NCBI GenBank assembly: GCA_002197995.1
Contig: NGZR01000007.1
Coordinates: forward strand, 1,818,399 to 1,882,398
Direction of reading: 5' to 3'
Length of the DNA: 64,000 bases
Source of the DNA: Gaeumannomyces sp. JS-464
Lineage: Eukaryota; Ascomycota; Sordariomycetes; Magnaporthales; Magnaporthaceae
Each line of letters opens with the position of its first letter. Position 1 is the first letter of the stretch. Below are positions 32,921 through 43,970 of this stretch, piece by piece. The translations under genes were made by a program, and so were the position numbers. The notes under the pieces are model-generated. The model ran no database searches. It was not told the origin of the DNA and worked only from the letters and a program-made list of their open reading frames with translations.

Positions 32921-33737
32921 CTGTAGGTACGGCGTAGGGGCGGAATGGCCAGCAGGGTCATTATCCCGTGGTTACGGGTACCGGGGACTCGGTCATGGCG
33001 CGCGGAGGGTGGGCGAGGAGAAGGATACATTCGCAAGTGGACTCGCTCAGATTGCCAAGGTGGAGCCTTGGCCATGGCGAGCGATGCAAATCCGGGTCAT
33101 GAAAATGTATCGCCCTAGTTTGGCGTGGCCAGTGCCAAGTCGTCCGCCCATCCTGTCAACGCACGCAGCGCGGCCGGCGGCTGAAATAACCTCTCGCACT
33201 AGCGCTGCACCCCGAAGGGCGGAGAAGGCAACCGTCGCAATCACTTTAGGATGTGGCGTTTACGTTCAAGCGGTCTTGGGAAGGTTGCATAGTACGAATC
33301 GGTGGCGTGGCCGTCACGGATTTTCCCCACATTTTAATAATCACGGCGATCGTTGCGAGCGAAGCACGGATTGCAAGCGCACTAGTACACGGCTAATGCC
33401 TCCACAAAAACGCCAAAGGCAGAGCTGAATTTGCGCCACTTTGCATTGCATATATGTCAGGACCACCGCCCGACCATGGCAATTGGCTATCGAAACATGG
33501 ACGATAAGCAAAAACTGGCATGCTAGGATCGTCACATTTGCACCATAAAGCCAAAGAGGCTGCGCTAACGCCATTCCTTGATGCCTGACTCGCTGGGTGT
33601 CGCTGCAGCCATGTCGCTCTCGTCCCTTCTGGTTGCCTTCCTTTCTATATGTAGGAACGACTGACCAACCGTCGCAGCCCGTTTGACTAAGGCAGTAACA
33701 AAACCCTCGAGGACTCCGTCGCCAAAACACCAGCACC
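32921..33737. other. Gene-poor spacer
   Basis: About 0.8 kb of mixed composition before the PTH11-like gene. No exon pattern or repeat that I can support. Confidence 0.45.
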
Positions 33738-35386
33738 ATGTTGTCGCCGAATAGTGTCATGGTACTGTTCTCAATTGTTTTCATTCCTACGCCCAAATTT
33801 GCCAGATGGTTGCTAACAGTGGGGAATTAGGCAATCGAATGGCTGATGCTCGTGCTTGCGTGGCTCTTGGTCCTGTTAAGGGCTGGTGTCCGAATGAGTT
33901 CGAAGCAGACCAACGTGCTGTTGTCCGATATTCTCTTGTTTTGCGCTCCCCCTACCATGTTGGCTACTGTCATTTGCGACACCCTGACATATCGCCGGGG
34001 CGCAATGACAAACTTCGGCAAGGTTGACATAGAGCTCGGCAAGGTAAGTACCCAGAGGATCTTGAAAATAATTCAATCGAACGCTAGGAGGCTTCTGACC
34101 CGTGAGATAGATCCGATTCGCAACAAACTTTTTCAACGACGTTGGGTTTTACCTGCCTAAATTCAGCATGCTGGCTATGTATTTCCAGCTGATTCCCCGA
34201 CATGCACGATATCATCGATGGGCTCTTTATCTCGTCACGGGTTTTACGGTGTGCGGGGCGACTTCCGCCCTTTTTATTCTCATTTTCGCGTGTGGGATTG
34301 ATCCATCAGTAAATTGGTGGGTTATGGCCGCTTTTACGCTTTTCCGCTTTTTTTTTTTTTTTTTTTTTTTTTTTGCTAATTTGTTATTACACCACAGGTC
34401 TATGGATCCAGACGCTTGCTCGGTTTTCACATCCCTTTTTGTAAATATTACAAACTGGGCAATGTGCATTACTTCCGAAGCTCTGAGTAAGTGATATCCA
34501 CACCATTTTATCTTATTTCAGTACCCAAGGACGGCTGACATGTTGCTAGTTTTTCTTCTCCCGATCCCCCTTCTGCGTCAGGCGAGGGCTTTCGGCCGGC
34601 GGAAAAAGGGAGGTCTTGTCGTGCTGTTCTCTCTCGGTATTATCACTATCACTGTTTCCGCAATACGCTTTATCACATTTATGTATACGGAAAACTATAT
34701 CTCCATCTGTAAGTGATTCCCTGGCTGCCAAGCAATCTCTCCGCGACGGCCTGCAAAACTGACAGCGAGTTTTTTTTCTTTTATCAGACGTATGTTTGGC
34801 CGTCGAATTTTCAGTATCCATAATGGTCGCGGCTTGCATGGCCCTCCGCCCTCTAGCAAGCAAGGTGTGGCGGGCCACAACATCCAGACGCACCACCCAG
34901 TCCAACCCACGTTCGAAACGGAGCGATTATCACCGCGATACCCGGATTCTGGCAGAGGGCTGGGACCCGGCTGGTAGCGAAATCGGACTAGTTGGCTTAC
35001 GGCCGGGGGGATTGTCAAGAAGAACTGTATCAGCATATCGGTCGAGAGACGGTCCGAGAACGACGCCGGCTCTGTGGCGCAGAAGGGAGTATGTGGAGAT
35101 TGGAACAAAGGTCCTCGGGACGGAGCCGCGGATGCCGTATCCGATGGGAGAATGGGGCGAGCTAGTGTTTGTTAAAACAGCAGGTCTGATTCCACGGGGG
35201 CATTTACTCTGCATGCTACGCCGCATCGAGACGCAGTGCCATCGGGCGATGAAGCGCTGGGCCCGGGGGAGCACGCTCTCGTGCATGATGCCATGGGCGG
35301 CATATGCCGCCGAATCCTCCAGCTCCTTAGCTCGTTTAGTCGTTAATATCGCGATTCACCTTGCGCCGGTGCGAAAGAAAATCTGA
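33738..35386 (+). CDS. PTH11/SAT4-type seven-transmembrane protein (fungal rhodopsin domain)
   Basis: The protein is 429 aa in six exons: 33738-33761, 33831-34043, 34111-34316, 34398-34486, 34550-34708 and 34788-35386. All junctions are in frame with good branch sites. Seven hydrophobic segments are visible, among them WLMLVLAWLLVLLRAGVRM, FSMLAMYFQLIP, LVTGFTVCGATSALFIL, IFLLPIPLLRQAR, VVLFSLGIITITVSAIRF and EFSVSIMVAACM, in the order typical of this family of putative fungal receptors. The C-terminal 190 aa are cytosolic and low in conserved features. The third intron contains a 27-base T run (34348-34374). No frame breaks. It sits among transposon remnants, and its ligand is unknown. Confidence 0.85.
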
Positions 35387-35503
35387 GGCGCAGCGGCTAA
35401 CGTTGAGGTGTCGTTCTCATTGCCATGTTTCTGCCGTCCTTCCCGCCAGTGGCGCTGCCGAGCGGCTCAAGGGGCGGATAGCCGGAGCTGGAAGACGGCG
35501 GGG

Positions 35504-35728
35504 ACCTCGGGGCCAGGTGCTTTAGCCAAACTTCTCCTGGGTAAGCTATCTTCCCTTACGTGTCTCTCTCTCCGCTATCCTCCACCGGCTGCTCCGCTCA
35601 CCTCGGTGTCGCCGGATGTTGCGGCACTGTGGTTTCTCACATGCACCAGCAGCTTCGTTCGTTCTCCCTTATCGTCTGTCTCTCCAGTTAAAAAAGAAGT
35701 CACCTCGGGGCCAGGTGCTTTAGCCAAA
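35504..35728 (+). repeat. 27-bp direct repeat pair flanking a 171-bp segment
   Basis: The 27-mer starting ACCTCGGGGCCAGG occurs at 35504-35530 and again, identically, at 35702-35728. The second copy abuts the truncated end of the LINE remnant. It may be a duplication scar of a nested or rearranged insertion. Confidence 0.8.
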
Positions 35729-37445
35729 ACGGTAAACTTTGTCTTCTAGGAAAATGTCCGCTATGTGGAGCAGGAAGAGGACGGGGGATGCAGGTAATCC
35801 TTGTGGTAGTCCGCAGCCAATTTTCTGTGTTTCTGTTGTCGTGTCCTCGAAGCGTATTCGGGCTTGCCTTTCTTCCATGAAGACCACAAATTTGACTAGG
35901 TTTGTTGGCCAGCCTTACCGCCGCATCCCTAGCATAAGGCGTCTGCGGAGGTGGCATAGAAAGCTCCTTGCACGTCGAGCGTCATCATCGTGGCCGTGCG
36001 TCTGTCTTCTAAGGAGTGCTCGACCTCGTGCGTGAGCCAGGTGAGGAGGTATGTGGCTGATCGCGTCGGCAGTGCTCCAGCTTGCTGTGGGCTAATCACT
36101 TCGTGTACGAGGACTGTCGAGGCGATTCTTTTTGAAATTAGCCTTTCGAGGCCTTTACCGAGACAGGAGAGCAGTGCAATGGCCTCCACGAGCGTGTGGA
36201 GGTTCGATCCTTCTCGTTCGGCTTGCGCAGCATCACCACTTCGGCGATTCGGGGCGGCAGGGGGTGGTGCCCAGCTATCAGACCGGCCTGGAATAGGCGG
36301 CGGACATGTTCCTTGATTCCCGCCCAGCAGGCCTTCAGGAGCCGGACCGAAGTCCCATCCGTGCTTAGGGAGGTGCTTTTCACTTTTATGGTGGCCGCTT
36401 TCAGTTCGTTTTCCGAAAGGTGGGCTTACCGGGGAAGATGGTTTCTAGATATGATGTGTGCGGTGAAGGGACCGTAGTTCAGGTCCGTGCATCTTTCGAG
36501 GAGCGCCGTTCTAAGCGCGTGGGCTTTCTCCGTTGGGTTGTCGATTGACTTGTCGTTGATCACAAGCGGGGGAGCTTTTGATCGCCGGGCCAAGTTTATG
36601 CCAGTGCATGATTTTGCAGTCGTCCCCGTCTGATTCTGCGGTCTCTATCTGTTCTCGCCAGTAGTTGCGTTTTTCCTGGCGAACTATCCTCTGGAATTCC
36701 TCCCTCTCCTCCAGGTGGGTCCAATTCTCCCCTCGGTGCAGTCGTTTGGCGTGGCGGTACTCCTTGGCGGCTTTTTGGCACTTCTCCGTCCACCAGGGAG
36801 CGCTGTGTCCGTTATTGTCAGTCCGGCGGCCGACGGTTTCTATCGCGGTTTTTGAAGGCACCGATTAGGCGCTCGGTGATGCTATCGAGCTCGTCGGCGG
36901 TCGGATCTGCTGAGGGTATGGGACGGAGGCTGTTCCCATCGCGACCAGTCCGGCGAGGGCTTCGAGCTTATCTTCTGGGACGGAGAGTCTGTGTTGTTCA
37001 TAGGAAAGCGGCCCCTGAGACGGTATGGTGATTAGAATACATTCGTGGTCCGCTCCGGGGTGTAGTGTATCTGCGACTTCCGCCGTCGCAAAGGGGATAT
37101 TAGTGAAGGTGAGGTCGAGCACGTGGCCGGCGGCGGTGTGAGGTCGGGGAGCTGGCTCGTAGCCTCGCTGTAAGCATCATGTGGGGGTCGGTAAACGTTA
37201 ATTATAGCAAGCCCATTAACGTCCACCCAGAGGAGGTCGCGTGTATTTCATGGCCTTTTTTGTGTAGTTTTAACCCCTTTCCCTTTCTTGACGTAGGTTA
37301 TTACGCGCGGGCGGTTATCTGTGCTGTCCCAGCTGTCAACCGGGACGTAGGCGGTGTATCTGGGATGTGAGTTGAAAAAGTTCCTGTTTCCCAGGCTGAC
37401 CCATGGCTCCTGGACCAAAATGACATTTATTTTCTCCGCCCAGCA
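35729..37445 (-). mobile_element. Degenerate Tad-like LINE (endonuclease + reverse transcriptase), truncated at both ends
   Basis: On the minus strand, discontinuous frames give an apurinic endonuclease-like part (VILVQEPWVSLGN near 37420; DLTFTNIPFATAEV near 37110; GADHECILITIP near 37050). A linker follows, then a reverse transcriptase (PPRIAEVVMLRKPNEKDR near 36250; PVLFLLHIADIFLED near 35750). This is the order of Tad/I-clade fungal LINEs. Several stops and shifts break it. The copy ends at YRFG just before the place where the catalytic YADD would follow, so it lost its 3' half as well as its 5' end, which is unusual for LINEs, where 5' truncation dominates. Confidence 0.85.
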
Positions 37446-37952
37446 CAGTTGGAGGAAGGCAGTGTGGGCGGGTAAGTTTTCTCCTATGTTGCTTTGGGCG
37501 ATCCGTCAGGGTTTTCGGGTGGGCTTGTGGCGCCGTCTAGTTCTCGCTTGCGGACTCATCATGTTCGAGGTAGTCGTACTGGTTTCCATACTGGGCGTAG
37601 TTGCGCTTCGTTGTATTCCTGCGTGGGCGCTGGCTGTCTTGAGGTTGGAGGTCGGATACGCCCATATGGCCGGCTACTCCCCTAGGCTTTCGCTGGCGGC
37701 TGCGGCTCCGGGGCGTCGATGTCCATAGCCCCCAGTGCCCCGTTCTCGGCGCTCGTGTCTGGGCGGGTTTCGCCCGGGGGTTTGCTGTTTAGGGTGTCGC
37801 CGGTCCGTGCCCTGGGGCGCCGTCGACTACCAGGCAGCCCGGGGCTTTTATAGCGAGCCGATACCATCGGGATAGGGAAAGTAGTAGGCGGCCCCGCCGG
37901 CCGGGTAAAGGGGCGCCGCCAGCGGACGGCGCGGCGAGGGCCACGCGGAAGC

Positions 37953-38218
37953 GTGGAACGGCTGCTGCGGTACCGGGAGCTCGTGGTGCTGGGTTTCGCG
38001 CGAATGGCGTATCATTTGGGCAACGCGGCGTTTTTGCCGCTGTACGGGCAGGCCGTGGTGGCGGAGCGCAAAGCGGACCCGGCGGCTTTTACGGGGCTGA
38101 CGATCGTGGTCGCGCAGGGCACCATGGTCGTCATGGCGCTGGGCGCGTCGTGGGCCGTGGCGCGCGGGCTTTGTGGCCACTGGCCGGCTGGACCGCCCAG
38201 CTCCGGGGCTACAATAAG
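37953..38218 (+). pseudogene. Fragment of an MFS transporter
   Basis: About 70 codons (VVLGFARMAYHLGNAAFLPL, then GLTIVVAQGTMVVMALGAS) match two transmembrane segments typical of the middle of an MFS protein. No other MFS segments flank it on either side. It lies directly beyond the LINE remnant, so it is probably a gene piece left after rearrangement. Confidence 0.6.
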
Positions 38219-39828
38219 TCAGAGCCCCCCTGTTGGGCACCCAGGTTTCGCGGCGAGCGGACGCGAGCATCGTTAGCGGCCTCGGCAACGACGGCAGCTC
38301 GAGCTGCAGTCAGCGAGCACCCCGCGCGGATGCTGGCCCGCCCCTTCTGCCCCATATTGCTCGTCATCCGGCAGTTCAGGGGCACCAATCAAGGTGGCCA
38401 AGCTTTTTCGTCCCGCACTCTCTCGTCGTCGTGCATGTTTAGCCGCAACGAAAACCACCTGCTTAGGAGGGGGCGGTTCATACCGGCCTAAATTAGTATT
38501 GTCCGTCGCGAAACGTCCTAAGGATCCCGCCATCCTCTCACCCGCTGATGTAACCAGGCCAATGTCGTTCGAGGGCAGCCACGGCTCGTCTGGACAACTC
38601 CCACCCTGCCGAATAAGCTGTCTGCTCGATACGAGCAGGGCTGATGAACCTACACCCAGGTATTTTGCTCTGGGTCAAGCGACCGCCGAACAATATTTCC
38701 CCAGCTTATGCCCATCACAGTCTACCAAATGCCAGGAACCAGCAATTACGGCTAACGAACGTGGCATATGATGCCAGTTATGGGCGTTATTTACTAGGAA
38801 CACCTCGTTTGGGCTGCCTGCACATCCCGCGTCCTTTGGGCTCGCAAAATGTTCGCGAAAACCGGCACTCCAGGTTTGGGCTGGCTTCGGTAGCAAGCAA
38901 GATCACCGAACGCTAGGAATCCAGCATCCATGACCCTTTGTCTTCCCACACAGAGGGCCAGCCATCCCCCTTTTTCCCTCAGGTCCGCATTCTTCCTTCT
39001 GCAGCCCGGTCAGTACTCGGGCTTCTTCGGACCGGGTTTTCCTGGTTGCCATACAGGGAGGGTATCCTGCTCGTCCTGGACCGGGGTCTTGACTGAGGTG
39101 CTTTTGTCGATCATGGCACCATCGGTCGTCAGGTGAGCCTGTGATGTAATTCACGGGCCTTTGGTACAGCCGGTCTCTTCGACATCCCCGAGCCACTGCC
39201 ATTCCTGCGCCGCTTCGGCCCTTCTTCCTCTGCATCGTATGCCGCTTGCTGATTCAGTCCCTCACATACAGGGTGCAAGGGGCTAGCCATCTGCGTCGGT
39301 GCCACATGGAAATACATCTGCCACTTCGAGCCGTTTTCTCTGTCGCGTATTCTCTGCCGCCCCGTAAGCTCGATGTCAGTACGCGTAATGCGGGCTGAGT
39401 CCTGCAGTTTGCGCCGGGACCAGAACTTGTGGGTGGGCTAGGAAGCTCGGCCCCAGGGCCCTTCGTCCCTGAAAACCACGTTCTCCTATGGCTGCTTGGA
39501 GCACCTGGAAGCGTGTTTACCCAGGGCTTACCCATATGCCTGCTGTGAAACCCCTTCGAGCCTCATAGTTGGTGGAAGGGGCGTTGCTCTCAATATGATG
39601 GGCCCATTCTTCCATATTACTTGCAATATCCTTCCCCACGAAGGTGTCGTCAGCTTCAAAAAGTACAAACGCCATGCGTAGCCATCTGGTGCCCTCCAAG
39701 ATGGGTATAAAAGAGACCAGTTGTCAGTGCACTGGGATCACGTCTTTGGTTCTGCACCTCGAGCCTCGGCCTTCAGTACAGCAGCCCCTGACCCGAGTCG
39801 CCAATTCCTCTTCTGAAAACCGCCCAAG
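38219..39828. other. 1.6-kb gene-poor stretch before the Lys/His-repeat gene
   Basis: Several short frames exist on both strands, but none shows family resemblance. The last 120 bp contain a TATA box and the leader of the next gene. Confidence 0.45.
39706..39713 (+). promoter_or_regulatory. TATA box of the Lys/His-repeat protein gene
   Basis: TATAAAAG lies 123 bp before the ATG at 39829, with a leader ending in CGCCCAAG before the start. Confidence 0.65.
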
Positions 39829-40589
39829 ATGGTCTCTAAACTCTTTTGGGCCGCCCTTTTCTTCACGCCCGGCGTCCTCGGCGCGGCCCTCCCCGAAGTC
39901 CAGGAGAACGTAGGTCAAAAGTCCCGACTTTTAGGCCGTCCAATTCCTCGTCATGCTAACACTTGTGCTTAGGCCTTGGACCTTGGCCGTCGCGATGAGG
40001 TCGAGATCGCGTCCCTGCCCCTCGTGGCCCGTGCCGAGGCCAATGTGGCGGTAGCCGACGGTGCCACCGTGCCCGAGGACGTCGACAACGACGCCGACGT
40101 GGCCGACGCCGACAAGAAGAAGAAAAAGAAGAAGCATGGCCACAAAAAGGGAAAGAAGCACGGACATAAGAAGGGCAAGAAGGGCAAGAAGCACGGCCAC
40201 AAGAAGGGACCCCACGACCTGGAGGCCCGCGACGAGGCCGAGGTCCAGGCCGCAGCCGGCGAGGTGATCGCCGACGACGTCGACAGCAATGCCGACGTGG
40301 CCGACGCGGATAAAAAGAAGAAGAAGAAGCACGGCCATAAGAAGGGAAAGAAGCACGGTCACAAGAAGGGCAAGAAGGGCAAGAAGCACGGCCACAAGAA
40401 GGGACCCCACGACCTCGAGGCGCGCGATGAGGCCGAGGTGGCTGAGGAGGTTGTGGCCGACGAGGTCGACAACGAGGCCGATGTTGCCGATGCCGACAAG
40501 AAGAAGAAGAAGAAGCACGGACACAAGAAGGGAAGAAGCATGGCCACAAGAAGGGCAAGAAGCACGGCCACAAGAAGGGTAAGAACTGA
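39829..40589 (+). CDS. Secreted Lys/His-rich tandem-repeat protein
   Basis: The protein is about 232 aa, with exons 39829-39909 and 39973-40589. It has a signal peptide (KLFWAALFFTPGVLGAALP), a short pro-region with a dibasic site (LGRRDEVE), then three repeats of about 57 residues. Each combines an acidic part (EVxADDVDxxADVADAD) with a polycation built of KKHGHKKGK units and ends in PHDLEARDEAEV. The charge-segregated, His-dense blocks could bind metal ions, nucleic acid or anionic polymers. Repeats separated by basic cleavage sites also resemble kexin-processed peptide precursors. The third repeat breaks frame at 40533-40538 where one A is missing; the corrected frame ends in KKGKN then TGA. 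The family is not recognised. Confidence 0.8.
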
Positions 40590-41864
40590 TGACGGGATGC
40601 CCCCCGCATGTCCGTCTTGATCTTGATCTAAATCTCGTCGGCGAACAGGTCCCCACTCCTAAGCCAGCCCCGAGCACTCGCCCCTTCGACGCTTCAACAG
40701 CAACACGCCGTCGACCATCCTTGGTGGAGCTTCGTGATCAGGGGTTAGCCCAGGCGGGGTTGGTGTGCGAAAAGGGATGTGGCGAGGAGGTGACTTCGAG
40801 GGAATTCCTACGGCCCCTAGACCATTGCCAAAGGACAACGTACTTCACCAGCTGAGGACTTTGCCGGAGCCCCTCGTCACCATTGACAATGATGGAGATC
40901 TCAAAAGCTTCTTAGGAGGGTTGGCATGTACTCCTTGAAAGATAAACGCAAGGGAGGAGGGTTCTACTTCAAACATTCATTATCCCCACATGTACCGTGT
41001 AACAAAAGCTGATTTCTCAGTCTCCTGCGTTGGGCCTTGCGTTAGGTGGGCCTCGTGGCAATTTGATATCGCGGGCGGGCATCTGGCGCCTGCGCCTGTG
41101 TCTGCTCGCCTGCTTGTTCCTTCCTCCTCTGGACCGCTCTCCTTATATGCACGGACGGGAGCCAGACCTCCAATAGCTCCCAGCAGCAAACCGAGTGGTG
41201 GAACGGGTGAAAACCGTGGCTATGAAATTAAATGCCACAACCTCCCTCCACGGGTGAGGGCCAGGAAACCCCAAGCTCGCTGGTTCGAATCCGTCCTTTG
41301 GTGGCGGATTAGAGCTAGTAAAACCCTCCGGGTGAGTTTTCGTAGCGAGGTTGTCCCAAAAGAAGGGCAGCCGAGTGAGCTTTTGCTTTTTGCTTCTTTT
41401 CTTTTTTCTCAATGTGTGTATCGCGGACAAGCAGCAACCCGCGCGGGAGGCAATGGAGTGCGCTGCGAGGGTGGGTGGGCCTCCGGTTCCTGGCAATAAA
41501 TTGATGTTTCCCAATCGCGGCACATTTGCAAAATTACACGACCACGCCTCTCAGCGCGACACCAACAGGTCCAAAGGAAATTTCCATGTTGGTGACTTCA
41601 GTACGTGTGTGAAATTAAGTGCTTCCTTCCGAGCATTCAACCGATTGGTTCATGTTTTTGTGATACCTGAGCAATCCCTGCTGGAGGCCTCGTCGAGACG
41701 CGATGCCCACCCAACGGCCACGTGTGCAAGCAGCAAAATCAACAAGCCGGAAAGAAAAGACCCCGTTACCCAGAAACACAAATCACCACCTCCCACTCGG
41801 GCTCCCATGGCGATTGCAGCCTCATCTAATAACCACCACCACGAATTGAGCCCTGAATGTCGCG
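40590..41864. other. 1.3-kb intergenic region
   Basis: No gene is supported. A T-loop-like GGTTCGAATCC at about 41282 lacks the rest of a tRNA. A CT-rich part at 41385-41410 may belong to the MFS promoter. Confidence 0.45.
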
Positions 41865-43691
41865 ATGGGGAAAGCGGCGGCAGGAACAGCACCAGAAACG
41901 ACGGCCAGCCTTGAAGGCTTGGAGGCGGCAGGGCGGACGCCGCCGCGCGAGGATTCAAGCCGGGGCTCTCCTTTTACGGCGCCTTTGGCAGCCTCCTGGT
42001 CGTCAACCTGGCCGCCGCGCTCGATGCAACATCGCTGTCCGTGGCGCGCTGCCTGTACGTTTTTTTTTTTTTTTTTTTGAGCTGCAAAACCACATCATCC
42101 AAACGATTCGAGGCTGACACCCAACCCCCGAAAAAAAAAAAAAAAAAAAAAAAAAGATCGTATCCAAAGACCTCGGCGGCACCGCCATCGAGGCCTTCTG
42201 GAGCGGCACCTCGTTCCTCCTAACCAACACCGTCTTCCAGATCACCTTCGCGTCCGCCTCGCACACCTTCGGCCGCAAGGCCCTGGTCCTGCTGGCCCTT
42301 TTCCTCTTCACAGCCGGCTCCCTTGTCGCGGCGCTGGCCCCGGGCTTCCCGCCCTGCTGGCGGGGCGCGCCGTCCAGGGCGCCGGCGTCGGCGGCGTCAT
42401 CAGCCTGACCGAGGTCATCATCACCGACCTCGTCCCGCTGCGCGAGCGCGGCAAGTGGTTCGGCCTGCAGGGCGCCGTCTGGGCCGTCGGCTCCGTCGCG
42501 GGGCCCCCCGTCGGCGGCGCCTTCGCCCAGGCCGGGCTGTGGCGCTGGATCTTCTGGATCAACCTGCCCATCGCGGGCGTCGGGCCGTCGCCGTTATCTT
42601 CTTCCTCAAGCTCCAGCCTGTCCCGGGCCCCTCGCCCGCAAGCTGCTGGGCTTCGACTGGGCCGGCGTGCTGCTGCTCACGCCAGCGCGGTACCGCCTTC
42701 CTCATGCCCGTGACCTGGGGCGACATCGTCTTCCCCTGGTCCGACTGGCGCTCCATCGTCCCGCTCGTCCTGGGCACCGTGCTTATCGCGCTATTTATCT
42801 GCTACCAGGCGCGCTGGGCGGCCCGCGGCGACCGCCTGCCGCTGGTGCGCCTGCGCATCTTCCGCCGCCGCACCGCGGCCGTCTGCTACTTTGGCACCTT
42901 TGTGCACGGCGTCGTGCTCTGGTGCATGCTCTACTACATGCCGCTGTACTACGAGTGCGTCAAGGGCTACGCGCCCGCCATGGCGGGCGTCGCCATCTTC
43001 CCGCAGACCTTCACCGTCGCGCCCACCTCCATCCTCGTCGGCGTCCTCGTCAGCCGCTTCGCCCGCTTCCGCTGGGCCGTCTGGCTCGGCTGGTCGCTAT
43101 CGGTGCCGGGGCTGGCCGTGCTGTACCTCCTCGACGCCGCCCACCCGCCGCAGTGGGTGTTCCTGAACCTGGTGTCGGGCGTCGGCCTGGGCCTCTTGTA
43201 CACGCCTGTCGTACGGCACCATCGGCGCCGCCGACGAGCGCGACGCCGGCCAGGCCGCCAGCATGTACGTTTTTCGCGCTCGCTGGGCCAGTGCGTCGGC
43301 GTCTCCGTCGGCGGCGCCGTCTTCCAAAACGTCTTTGCCGCCGTCTGGCTGGCAGCGGATCTGGAGGTCTGGCCGACCGCGCGGCCGGCCTGGCGCGTGA
43401 GGCGAGCGCCCTGGTCGAGGTGGTCCGCGGGATGGACCCGGCCTCGCCCGAGCGTGCCGCCATTGTGAATGCGTACGCGGACGCGCTCAAGGTCGTGTGG
43501 GTGTCCATGGCGGGCGTGGCGTTCCTCGCGCTGCTGGCGGTCTGCTCATACGGCCGATCGACATCACGAGGGGCCTCGAGACGGAGCAGGGGCTGCAGGG
43601 AAGCCGGCGGGGCGTGAGGCGCCAGCGACGAGCTCCGATGGCGCTTGAGGACTGTTTTCGGGGGACATACAACACGAGATCACGGGAATAA
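41865..43691 (+). CDS. Second MFS transporter (DHA2-like), heavily frame-broken
   Basis: Pieced across frames, the region encodes a 14-TM MFS protein. Parts seen are LDATSLSVA (TM1), FWSGTSFLLTNTVFQ, FGRKALVLLALFLFTAG (motif A), GRAVQGAGVGGVISL (motif C), WRWIFWINLPIAG, and a C-terminal half starting FGTFVHGVVLWCMLYYM. One intron, about 42055-42156, interrupts TM1. Eight or more frame shifts are needed (near 41945, 42345, 42580, 42635, 42690, 43210, 43275, 43375 and 43550), a higher density than in any other gene here, while the neighbouring P450 has none. It is therefore either a decaying gene or a stretch of poor GC-rich sequence. It is convergent with the P450, with which it may form a small accessory pair. 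Confidence 0.75.
42055..42156 (+). other. Intron bracketed by T19 and A25 tracts
   Basis: Five bases after the donor GTACG the intron has 19 T (42060-42078), and directly before the acceptor G it has 25 A (42131-42155). In the transcript the two could pair over 19 bases and bring donor and acceptor together. The acceptor lacks a pyrimidine tract. Confidence 0.6.
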
Positions 43692-43970
43692 AAGCGCGTC
43701 ATTACGAATGGTAATGTTTAATAGAGACGAGTAATCTTTTGGGCTATATATATGGCTTTGGCTAAAATGGCGTCTCTGGACGTTGAGAATAATTGCTAGA
43801 AGGTACAAGATTGGAGGTGAGCGAGTGTACGTCTCAAGAGTAGACGAATAGACTAGAGGCCGATGGAACAACCGCTGGTTACAGTTTTGAGCTAGCAGAC
43901 TCAACAACACAAGCAATTCCAGAACATACAAATTCGATCTCGCTGATTTGCTTTGTCCAAACTAGCCATT
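43692..43970. other. Convergent 3' flanks of MFS and P450
   Basis: About 280 bp, AT-rich, with no gene or repeat. Confidence 0.5.

Noticed and set aside
38675..38896. Minus-strand frame with a plausible protein C-terminus (LVDCDGHKLGKYCSAVA)
   Set aside because: No signal peptide, no neighbouring exons and no recognisable family; it may be chance in a repeat-scarred region.
41275..41300. tRNA-like B box (GGTTCGAATCC)
   Set aside because: The T-stem pairs only over two bases, and no acceptor stem, D-arm or anticodon arm can be placed around it. A decayed tRNA-derived repeat is possible but not supported.
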